Origin: Symbiodinium microadriaticum
Taxonomy: Eukaryota > Sar > Dinophyceae > Suessiales > Symbiodiniaceae
Reading direction: 5' to 3'
DNA length: 64,000 nt
Assembly: GCA_001939145.1 (NCBI GenBank)
Contig: LSRX01001507.1
Coordinates: 15,596 to 79,595 of the forward strand
Below are positions 54,904 to 64,000 of this stretch, piece after piece; the stretch's first letter is position 1; the number at the start of each line of letters is the position of its first letter. The notes beneath the pieces were generated by a model, which did not search any database, was not told the DNA's origin, and was given only the letters and a program-made list of their open reading frames with translations. The position numbers were made by a program, and so were the translations under genes.

Positions 54904-55491
54904 GTACTTCCCTCTGACGCTTTTCTTGAGGTGCCTGTCTGGTCCAAGTGAGGCTTTGGAGGCTTTGGGGAGTCTGGCGGGATGTGGCCCTGCAAAACCC
55001 AAAGCCCGCACCCCGAAGGCTGACAGGATTCTTGCAGAAGCTTTCCTGTCACCACTGCCTGGTATGTCGTCCTGGGGTTGGGGCTTGGGGTTTAGGCTTT
55101 GCTTGCAGGTTTAGGATTCAGGCCTATTCGCCTGAAAGAAGCTGACCTCCTGCAGGCATGGTATCAGCACACTTTGGTGGTGGCCTTAACTGTGACGTAG
55201 CGGAGGTGAGATCAGCTACTGCCCGCTGCCCCTCTCGAATCGGTGGAGCTGAGGCCGTCAAGGTGCCAGACAACGACTCCAAGAAGAAGGCTGTCCCAGT
55301 GGTCATGCCATGTCCTATCCCAGAAAGCCCTTTTGAGCCATCATGTCCGAGGGATCCTTTGGGGCTCCCGAGGCTGGGCTCAGGAGCCGTTTTGGATTTA
55401 GGGAGAGAGATGTGGGCTCTATGCCAGAAGAGGCTTCCCCAGGTTCTGCAGTTCGTTTGATCTGCTGGGACGCGCCCTTGCCCTTCCTACA

Positions 55492-55596
55492 TCACGAAAG
55501 CTAGCTCTGTGGAGCTTGCGGGAGTTGTCGTTTACCATCACTTAGCTAGCAGAGAACTAGGTGAAACTTGCGTGGAGGACCTCATCTGGTCCTTTC
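55492..55596 (+). repeat. 105-bp direct repeat, copy 1
   Basis: Begins TCACGAAA and includes CTAGCTCTGTGGAGCTTGCG, ending near CATCTGGTCCTTT. The second copy is at 55966-56070. Confidence 0.9.
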
Positions 55597-55965
55597 TCTG
55601 AGGGGGGGTTGGCCCCCGCCCCGCCGTCCGTGCCACAGCGTGTTCTTGTATATGCTGTCTGACGCCATTGATCCGTTGGATCAGTTTACTTGCAGGCCTC
55701 GGCGCGGGTCCGTGCGGGTCGACTTTTCACACGCAGTACCTGTGTCCGGGTCCCTTCCTCCCCCCTTTTCCCTGTGTGCGGGTCGCGGCGGGTCCCTCGG
55801 GTTCCTGCGGGTCTGCGCGGGGCCCTTGCAGGTCCCTGTTTCCCACCGTTTCAGCTTTTTTCCACATCACCCCGTGGCACTTCTTGACATCATGAGTTGT
55901 TTAAGAAACAGGAAGTCTTGGATAGGGAGTCCAAATGATCGATTTACTTGAACTGGGGTCTGTAG

Positions 55966-56070
55966 TCACGAAAACTAGCTCTGTGGAGCTTGCGGGAGTT
56001 GCCGTTGACCATTCACGTAGGTATTAGAGAACTAGGTGAAAACTACGCGCAGGACCTTATCTGGTCCTTT
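55966..56070 (+). repeat. 105-bp direct repeat, copy 2
   Basis: Estimated at 80-85% identical to 55492-55596, with about 370 bp in between. It could be the paired termini of a short non-autonomous element or a dispersed repeat. Confidence 0.85.
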
Positions 56071-58225
56071 GACCCCGTGCCACCATGTGAATGATTGATT
56101 CAGAGCTCTGTATGTGGGCCACTCTAAAGCAGAAGGACGCTGTCATCTAGCGGGTGAGAAGCTTCATGAATTAAGATGTGCGCTTGCATCCACGCTGCCC
56201 GAGCTCCATCGACTTCCTTTTTTTGCCGTAGCTTTCGTGGCCGCTTCTCAAGTGAAACCATCCTCAGAGTTCCTCCTGACGTCCCAAGCCGTCTGAGATC
56301 CAAGCAAAAGCCCAGCCTACTCCTGGGCTCCGACTTTGGGGGGCTTTGTGCAGGTCAGACGGCAGATCCAGCGAAAGGAGTGAGCGCATCCTCCGAGATG
56401 GGACCTGTGCAAGGGCCGACTCTTCCCTCTGAAAAAGGAGGCTTTCGGGCTCAGGGTTAAGAGTGTTGCGACCGCAGCACGGGGTGATGCATGAGAAGGC
56501 ATCAGTCTATACGTTAGTTTCCGCTGCACATCTGCAAGGCGTTAGGTGTTCTAAGCCCCTTCTCAGCAACATCAGGCCATGCTGACCTGTGCCTGCCTTT
56601 GCTGGAGGGAGTCTCCATTTACTAAGCCCGTGTTCGCTTGTTGTCATTGCTGTCATTCCTCTCGGGACTGCCTGAGGCCTTTGAAACGATGGGCGGATGA
56701 GCATGTGAAACTAGCCCCTAAATTAGCCCTTCAGCCCAGAATCCCTAAACCTCAACATCCCAGAATCCCTAAACCTCAACATCCCAGAACTTCAGCTGGT
56801 CATGGCTGCAGTCTTGACCTTGGATCCCGCTGCTTCTTTGGCCGGTAGCTCTCAGCACGCCAGATGTCATTCTGCCGATGACAAGTACTCACTCAGAGGG
56901 CTTTCAGAATACCGCCAAAGTCAGTGACAGTAGTCTGTCGGTTTCTGATATGACTTTGATACCGGTGACGCCTTCGAAGCCCTAAGGCTGAAACTCCATC
57001 TCGCAGCCCTTGAGAGAGATGTCAGACGCCTTAGAAAGGAGAAGCATCACACATCCAGACACACCCGGGGCTGACCAAACCCCCCACCAACTCAAACCCT
57101 GCAGGCTGAAGGCCTAACCCTCAAACCCAAGCCCAAAGCACGGTCAGCACAGCAGACCGGCAGTACATATGAGTCACCGCGGGTGCACTCCGTGATGCCT
57201 CCATGTACGGCGGTGACCTCATTTCCAGCGTTTCAGATCTCCAGATTGAGGGAGTTGCATTAACGGAGCTGCGAAGCGGGCAAATGAAAATATGAGGGAA
57301 TATGGCAGTTTCTTATTGCGGCCATTCAGGCTGCGGTTTGCCGCCGAATGGGACCATAAGCACAATCTCAACTCATCACAAGAAGCGCAACATGCAATCA
57401 CGGTATTCTTCGCATGAGAAGTTTGGAAATAATATAGGGCATTCGGTTTCAAGATGTTCTGCAGGTTGTCGTCAGAGGTTGTTGGAGCAAAGTGTCCAGG
57501 CTGGAGGGTGCTAGGGTTTAGGGCTTAGGGCTTAGTGATTCCCGGCTTGCGGCTTGGAGAAGGCCCTTTAGGCTCGCCTGGCTAGCAAGGTCATCGTGAG
57601 GGTTTCAGCTTTTCTCAGGGATCTGGAAGCTCCTCACTTGCAATCCACAAGTGAGGACACGCCACCGTGTCCAATTGAGGTTCATCCGTCTTGTAAGGAC
57701 GAGGTTCAGTCGCCAAAGTGTTTGCGATAAACTATCGAGAAGTTTCTGGACGCAGCAGAAGTTGCCCTCCACGCAGCTCGAAGCAGCAGGTTTCGATTGG
57801 CAAGCCTTGAACAGATGCTTTGTCATCTGTGCATCAGTTGAGTCTATTGCTGCAGCTCTACCCGGCTCCACTTCGAGCGTCCCTTGTCAGCGAGACGAGC
57901 CCATGCCATCAGTTAGGCCCGTGCTCTCGAGCTGGCTGCCCTCATTGCGGCATGAATGTGCGAATGTTTGGGGTGAAACGGTTTGCCTGGAGCCTTGCCT
58001 ACACCAAGCCAGGTGGTGACTCTGATTGATGCGGAAACGCTCTTTCAATGGTGTCCAGACCATCATAAGCCAATATTCAGCTATCAGACAGAAGGATAGC
58101 GGCCGATAGACGCTTGTAGGACCTACAACCACCAAGTGCCGCTACTCGACCTGGCCTTCCGGTGATCAAACAAACAAAAAAACAACAATAACAACCTATA
58201 GGGTAAAACAGGTACCTGGAGGGTT
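56071..58225. other. no confident gene
   Basis: A 24-bp tandem repeat (CAGAATCCCTAAACCTCAACATCC, two copies) lies at about 56738-56787. The frame at 57651-58019 is mildly protein-like but has no domain. A TTTAGGGCTTAGGGCTTAG tract lies at 57514-57532. Confidence 0.4.
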
Positions 58226-58732
58226 TTGTGCGGCCCCAGGTGTACGGCAACTTCAGCAGCAACCATGGTCGAGGCACTTACGAGGGAGCCCATGCTTGCA
58301 GCTGGGCTGGTGCATGCAGCAACGACTTTGGCGACGTGTGTGGAAGTGGCAGTCGACGTCACGGTGCTTCGTGAAGCAGACATAGGGCGGTTTTTGCACG
58401 TACCGAAGGATATGTCGAAGGAGTTAAGGGAAGCCGATGTCCAGACAGCCAACGAAGTCATGCTCCCCGGCCTTTTCACATGGCCGAGTGACGCAGGCCC
58501 GCATCTAGCTAGCTCTGGGATGGGTCCCGGAGATCCTGGCGAAATAGTCGTCAAAGCGCGGCCGGCCAGGCTGCTACGACAGGTGCTCAGCCAGGAAGCA
58601 GCCATGAACTTGGACCTGCTGCCCAACGAGCCGGCCAGCCATCACACTGGCCGCCAGCCCCTGCGTAAGCTGCTGAAGCTTCGTGCATCGCCGCACCGCG
58701 ATGTCGCAGAAGTCTTCGTTAAAATCCGTTAG
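58226..58732 (+). CDS. unrecognised ORF truncated at a palindrome
   Basis: A 168-codon frame with protein-like composition. It includes EALTREPMLAAGLVHAATTL, DIGRFLHVPKDMSKELREAD and ARLLRQVLSQEAAMNL, and ends at TAG within the left arm of a large palindrome (58634-58862). The minus strand of the same interval is also largely open, so the strand is not certain. If this is a real gene, the foldback probably cut its original 3' end. No family recognised. Confidence 0.3.
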   Translation: MCGPRCTATSAATMVEALTREPMLAAGLVHAATTLATCVEVAVDVTVLREADIGRFLHVPKDMSKELREADVQTANEVMLPGLFTWPSDAGPHLASSGMGPGDPGEIVVKARPARLLRQVLSQEAAMNLDLLPNEPASHHTGRQPLRKLLKLRASPHRDVAEVFVKIR

Positions 58733-58862
58733 AATTGACCAGCGAATCCTACGCTGGTCAGTTTTAACGGATCTTAACGAAGACTTCCGCGACATCGCTG
58801 TGCGGCGATGCACGAAGCTTCAGCAGCTTACGCAGGGACTGGCGGCCAGTTTGATGGCTGGC
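58634..58862. repeat. foldback palindrome, 111-bp arms, 7-bp loop
   Basis: Left arm 58634-58744, loop 58745-58751, right arm 58752-58862. I count seven mismatches over 111 bp (about 94% identity). The arms read GCCAGCCATCA...GACCAGCG and its inverse. Transcribed, it would form a long hairpin. Confidence 0.95.
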
Positions 58863-61319
58863 AGTGGTGGTGGTTAAGTTGCTGTGGCCGTGAAAACAAC
58901 CAATAATTAATCTGTTGCGGAATGCCACAAACGTTTCCTTCTGTCGGATCTTTCAGTCGGTGTCTTGCTGACTTGCTGATGGCACCGCGGAAAATGTGAT
59001 GCTGTTGCTGTTTACAACAGCGTTCACCATCCAACCGGCAGCTTGTTTTCCACGCGACTGCTGGCCCTATGCTGTCATGCCAGGAAAGGATCTCGTTTCA
59101 AGAGATACGGATTCAGGCGAGGCACGCAGCTTTGACTTTCAGATGGTCCCGTACATCTCATCCACAGCCGAAGGCCCCAACACCGTAAACCTTAGTCTCT
59201 CCCTGAACTCAGGGTCCGTAAATAAGTAGGAGAGATTCCTAACTCGTTTCAGGTTTAGGGATTGGACACAGCAGTTCAGGCTTTCAGGCTGTCGGATTTG
59301 GGGAGGAGGCTTGACGGGCAAACCAACGCTTGAACTCCAGTCAGGGAGTTGTCCTTCGTCAAGGCAAGCACCAGGGGCCACCCTGGATCATTGATCCAGG
59401 CTGAACCTTCGTGTTTGGGGCTCCAAGCTTTTCAGCTTCTTCTCAACTTACGGTTGTTGGCTCATTGAGGCAAGAACCTTCAGACCATCCCCCGCGGCGT
59501 CGTGGCGGCCTCAGAAAGCCTTGGGGATGTGTTAGTTCCAGGGTGTGGTTTGTGGTTTCGGGATGTTTCAGGGTTTACGGAGTGGGGAGTCGTGGGTCTG
59601 GGACTTAATCTTAGTTTTCTGGGTTTGAGACATCAGTGGTGGCGAGGGCTGTGCCCTCCGGCACCCATGCAACCTCCAGGAGAACCTTAGAGCGCTAGAA
59701 GCCGCTTGACGGGAATGATGAGGCCTGTTCGTACAATTGAATCGAGCAGCCTGAAGCGACATGCCGGATGGACAACGCCTCATGCGGTGCGCAGGTCCTC
59801 GCCGTAGCCCTGGAACAGAGAATGCCCCAAGCCATGAACCGTGAAAGGAGCATGTCACAATGTGAGTCCCGAGTCACTTTCGTAGTAGTGGCTACAAGAG
59901 TGCTTCAGCCATCATACAGAAGCCCTTTATACCTGAGTAAAGCACACCTGAATTTCCTTCCAGTGAACCTCAAAACTTCAACAAAAAAAGCCTAAAACAG
60001 CCCCTCCACCTCCAACCCTTTGTCCTAACTGTCCTAACTCCCAAGGCCCTGACCGTCTGGCCATACAGGGTCGTCTCATCCTAAACTCCGGACCCGGCCG
60101 ACCTAAATCCTAAGCACCCCAAACCCTACACCCGAAACCTCAAACCCGAACCCTGAAAGCTTAAACACCAAAATCCCAAACCCTAGAATCCTAAATAACC
60201 GAAAAACACCCTAAAAACAACCCCTAACCCCTAAACAAAAACCCCAAGCCCCCGAAAGAAACTCTTTGGAGGATGGCAAGGCAAGGCTCGAGGCCGTGCG
60301 CCGGCGCGTCAGCGGCAAGGAGCCTTCCTTTCGTTTGAGTTTAGGGTTTAGGGTTTTGGGTTCCTTTTTTGGAGTAGCAGGAGGGCGGGGGGTTTGGGTT
60401 TTTGGGGATTTTGGGGCTTGTAGGGTTTACTTGAGGTTTGGGGTCTTAGTTTTGGATCGGGAGGTTGGCTTGGCGTGAGTTTGTGTAGCCTCTTGGCTTG
60501 TTGCGTAAAGTTTATGCCCTGAGCCAAGAAAACCCTAGAGTCCAGCACCTCAAACACCGTGAACCCCAACTCATCCCTTGAAGTTTGCGACGGAGAGGCC
60601 GAAGCCAAAACGCCTTGAAGTCCCCAAACCCCGAAGCTTCGCCAAATCCCAGGAGGGACCAAAGCCGGGCTCTGCCGAGGCAAGGAAGCACAAATGCAGG
60701 TGATGAGAATGAGGGGATGATGATGAGGGAGACGAGGGAAGCGAAATTGGTGGTCATGATGTCTTAGTTCACAACAACTGCAAGTACTGTAGCAATTGCT
60801 CGCCATTGAGGCTGGATAGCTTGATACTTTCGATTTTGGGTTGGGTGGCGCAGTTTAGGCCTGTTTGATTTTCGGCTCGGCTGCTGCGCTCATTTGCGTA
60901 CCGGCATGGGCCTCAGAATGTATTGCTTCGTGGATCCCAGCTCGACGTGGAATGGATGATTGTGCCGAATGATGGTGTCGTTTTCCACACAGCAGCCTAT
61001 GTGTGGGCAGCAGCAGAGAAGCTCACAAGTGTTAGCTTCAAGCACAGGACAAGCTTGGCTACATGCGAAGCGACCACATGCTGGTGCGGTTTCTCATCGC
61101 AAGACAGCCCTGCCCTTACAATCGCCAACTTGAGTACCAGTTCAGTTCGACACGCCACTTTGCAGGGGCTCGGTTTAGTTCCAAAGCTTTGCTCACTTTT
61201 CTTGCAGCCAGTCTCGATGTCTGATATCAAGTTCGTTTTGTGACGCCTCTTCGGTGTGGGCTTTCAAGTCCAACTTTGGCTGTAGATGCGCGGCCGTCTA
61301 CGCGGAATCATGTGCAGCA
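58863..61319. other. no confident gene; telomere-like words
   Basis: A long C-strand-biased stretch (60110-60250) of CCCTAAA, CCCGAAA and CCTAAAAAC variants is followed by a short G-strand tract (60340-60356). Frames such as 60923-61243 lack domains. Confidence 0.45.
60110..60250 (-). repeat. decayed CCCTAAA tract
   Basis: Mostly one- and two-base variants of the C-strand heptamer, strongly depleted of G. Confidence 0.7.
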
Positions 61320-62160
61320 AGCACTGTCTCTGCAGTTCGGCCCAAAGACAAAACCACAAGACGTTTATGGGCGTTTGTATGGTTTGGGATTCCGAAAAAG
61401 TTTGATCCCTTTCGTGTTGCAGTTGTTTTCCCTGGGACAAAACCACACCGATATTTGTCCCAAAACAGACCCCGGTTTAGAAAATTACCCATGTGCTTTT
61501 GTATGGTTTGGGATGCGGCACTACAGTTTGGCCCCGGGACAAGCGAGATTCATGGGCTTTTGGCATGGTTTGGGATGCCGAAAGTTTGACCCCATGTTGG
61601 ACCCCTTTCGTGTTGCCGTTCGGCGCGCGGGGACAAAACCACTTCGACATTTACAGGCGTTTGTATGGTTAGGGATGCGAAAAGTCTGATCCCTTTCGTG
61701 TTGCAGTTTGGCCCGGGGACAAAACCACAGCGACATTTAAGGCTGGTTTTGGTTGCACTGCAGAAAAGTTTGACCCCTTTCAGAATTCCAGTTTGGCCCT
61801 GGGACACAACCACGTCGACATTTAAGGCTTCTGTTTTTTGCGAAAGCAGCAAAGCTTGGCCCCTTTGGTGTTGCAAGTGGGGCAGCACCACAACGACATT
61901 TATGTACGTGTTTTATGGTTTGGGATGGTGTTGACCCCTTGAGTGTTGCAGTTTGGCCGGCGGACAAACCATAATGATATTTATGTGATTTTATGTGCGT
62001 TTGTATGGTTTGGGATGCCCAACAGTTTGAACCTTTTCCTGTTGTTGACCCCTTTCGTGTTGCAGTTTGGCCCAGGGGCAAAACCACGACGACATTGACG
62101 GGTGTTTGTGTCGTTTGGGATGGCGAGAAGTTTGGCCCCTGTCGTGTTGCAGTTTGGAGC
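61320..62160 (+). repeat. diverged minisatellite, about 85-bp unit, about nine copies
   Basis: The unit consensus runs GTTTGTATGGTTTGGGATGC, then AAAAGTTTGACCCCTTTCGT, then GTTGCAGTTTGGCCC, then GGGACAAAACCACA(A/G)CGACATTTA. Copies begin near 61375, 61499, 61563, 61651, 61744, 61828, 61906, 62000 and 62103. Units vary from about 65 to 125 bp with internal indels. Frames through it are not conserved, so it is non-coding. Confidence 0.9.
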
Positions 62161-64000
62161 ATTCCTTGGAGAGCACGGACGGACATCACGAGTCACGAGC
62201 ATGCCGACGCTTTTACTGCACGTGGCATCAGGTCCGAGTCTTGAAAGGTTTCACGCGCATCACGCGCCGAAGAGGTGTGTCGCCGGTTTACCTTTTTGTG
62301 TCCGATTGTGTGCCGGGGATGAAGTCAGCCAAAGACTTCGCTCTATGGCGTGGTGTGCACCTGGCGGTTTTCTGCGGAGCGGAGCTATGCCTTGGGCCGC
62401 TTCTGGCGGACACGGGCTTCCTTGGGTCGGCAACGTGTCCAATTGAAAGAATCCTGACAGTAGCGCGGAGAGGTCCAACATGCCTGCAACGAGACGGCCG
62501 TGCCAACAGTCAACACCGTCTCTACATAGTGAGTTTGCTGTCTTTTTGTGAGAGCAGGCGAGGCCACTCTTTCGTTGTTGCACGGTGTTCTAAATGCTGT
62601 TAATGTCGAAATCGCCTTTGAACTACTGGTTCATGCAAACCCGCAGAGATACTCAATTCTGCGTCCTCCCAAGCCTAGCCGCCGGAGCCCAAGGTGGGAC
62701 GTTGACAGAGCAGTTGCCATGCTCGAAGGCCACTATAGGCGGGGCTTCGGGGATTCCGGGTTTGTTTACGGGGTTGTAGCTCAAAGCCCCGACTCACCAG
62801 ACTCCGCTAGAAACTTGAAGGCGCGGGCCCTCTTGACTCGAAATCTGTGGCAACTTGCCATCTCCTTTCAGGGTATCAGTTTAAAGAGGTTCGTCGCAAA
62901 AGGGGGCTCTGCGTCGAGCTTCGCCGCTACTCGTAGAACTCGGCCTCTGGATCGTTGGCTTTACGGTTCGGTGACAGGTGGCTGGCTGAGACCAACATGG
63001 AGACGCTGCTCAAGGACCCCTTTCCGGAGGAGGTCGGAGCTTTCAAAGGCCTTAGAAGGCTTGTACTTTCATGTGCAGTTTTGGTTTAGCGGCAGGTGGG
63101 CTTCCAGGAATTCGATGTGGAAGCTCTGGGATTTGGGCTTCGGGTCGGGAGTTGAGAGAGTTGAAGGAGTCGGGGAGGGTTTTGCAGTCTGTTTGTTCGT
63201 ATTGATGGGTTGGATTGAAGCGGCTGCCCCTAAACCTTAAACCCTAAACCCCAAGGGCTTCGATCAGTGACCCTCTGCCAGTTCCAGCCCTCGCTGCGCA
63301 GCTGTGCCAGGTTCACATCAAGCGCTACTACCCACAGGCGCCAGGGACATCATTTCCCGCCTTCACTCCCTAAACCTGTACAGCAATTAAGGGTTTTCAG
63401 GGTGTTTCAGCTTTTTGTGTTTCTCAGAGCTTTGTGGAGTATGCGTGTCAGTAGCATGCTGGGGGAGGGGATGTTTCCAAGGCCGAAGCGTCAAGTGCCT
63501 CACCTTGGTCCGTAGACAACCTGTACCGAAACCTCAAACTCTCAACAGTTTTTATCCCAAAGACCGCAGATTTCCGGAGTTCGCATCACATCCTTCTAAG
63601 GGTCGGAAGGGCTTTGAAAGGGCTTCTGTCTTCAGGGCATCTGCGCCCTCTAGATTCTGCGGCACTATAATTTAGCCCTGGGGGTTGGCATGGGTGCTTG
63701 ACGGCTTTTGTGTATTCGGTATTATCAAGCCTGCCCAAACCCTACACCCATAGCCCTAAATACTAGAAGCCTAGAGTCCCACCCCTGAAGACACCCCCCA
63801 AGCTCCAGAGTCCCACGCCCTCCGTTCTCAGGCATACCACGGCACGGACAAGCTGGGCCGCGTGGACCCTACCTTCTCATGCGTAGTTGCCTTGTCAGCA
63901 GCAGATGATCGTGATTGTCCTGCCATGTTGGTATTGTGCTACAGTCTTCGAGTGAAGACACATCAGATTCGCGAGTTCAGCTCTGAGTAATGCCATGAAC
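62161..64000. other. no confident gene
   Basis: A 230-codon frame (62548-63240) has random-looking composition and ends in a short CCCTAAA tract (63230-63252). I do not call it a gene. Confidence 0.4.

Larger units (their letters stand above)
52743..55491. other. no confident gene; telomere-like tracts and short repeats
   Basis: A CACCACC-type low-complexity block spans about 53520-53600. A C-strand tract is at 54622-54741 and a G-strand tract at 54844-54903. A possible small exon at 55158-55204 (HFGGGLNCDVAE, between CTGCAG|G and GAG|GTGAGA) has no identified partner. Confidence 0.45.

Noticed and set aside
61320..62160. Possible CRISPR-like array
   Set aside because: Units are adjacent diverged minisatellite copies without unique spacers, in a eukaryotic context.
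62548..63240. 230-codon ORF
   Set aside because: No domain, random-looking composition, non-ATG start, and it ends in a telomere-like tract.

Overview
The window reads as nuclear DNA of a dinoflagellate, most likely a Symbiodiniaceae or near relative. The support is a combination of features: many interspersed TTTAGGG/CCCTAAA tracts, introns whose 3' AG is followed by G at every junction I could read, and a load of dinoflagellate-like retroelements (tyrosine-recombinase retrotransposons with a DNA-methyltransferase-like domain, and a LINE with an internal RNase H). There are no bacterial operons, rRNA or tRNA genes. The organism call is an inference; no species marker is present.

Region 1 (1-8170) is the 3' 8.2 kb of a tyrosine-recombinase (YR) retrotransposon. 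Its order is YR, gag-like protein with a Cys/His cluster, then a polyprotein with methyltransferase-like, reverse transcriptase (RT) and RNase H domains. It ends in two 258-bp direct repeats that differ at one base and flank 394 bp, which looks like the 3' half of a split-direct-repeat terminus. Region 2 (8171-9740) is older retroelement or host coding debris, including a complete-looking ubiquitin-specific-protease (USP) domain. Region 3 (about 10.3-13.6 kb) carries short coiled-coil exons of an intron-rich + strand gene.

Region 4 (13718-25825) is a LINE bounded by a 13-bp target-site duplication. It has ORF1 and ORF2 (endonuclease, RNase H, RT in that order). A second YR retrotransposon (about 17310-24906) is nested in the RT domain. 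Its polyprotein is longer: before the methyltransferase-like domain it has what looks like a TET/JBP-type 2-oxoglutarate/Fe(II) dioxygenase domain, and the cytosine-methyltransferase Pro-Pro-Cys cysteine is Thr. YR comes first in both elements, unlike DIRS, PAT, Ngaro or VIPER. This paired chromatin-modifier/retroelement module is the strongest candidate for something undescribed.

Region 5 (about 26-64 kb) is gene-poor. It contains telomere-like tracts of both polarities, microsatellites, minisatellites (about 75-bp and about 85-bp periods), a 289-bp pure ACG array and two single-N assembly joins. A two-exon gene is present in three copies (38.2, 39.7 and 51.3 kb). The middle copy is broken by a foldback inverted duplication and carries a second one. 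A third foldback palindrome with 111-bp arms lies at 58.6-58.9 kb, so short template-switch inversions seem recurrent here.
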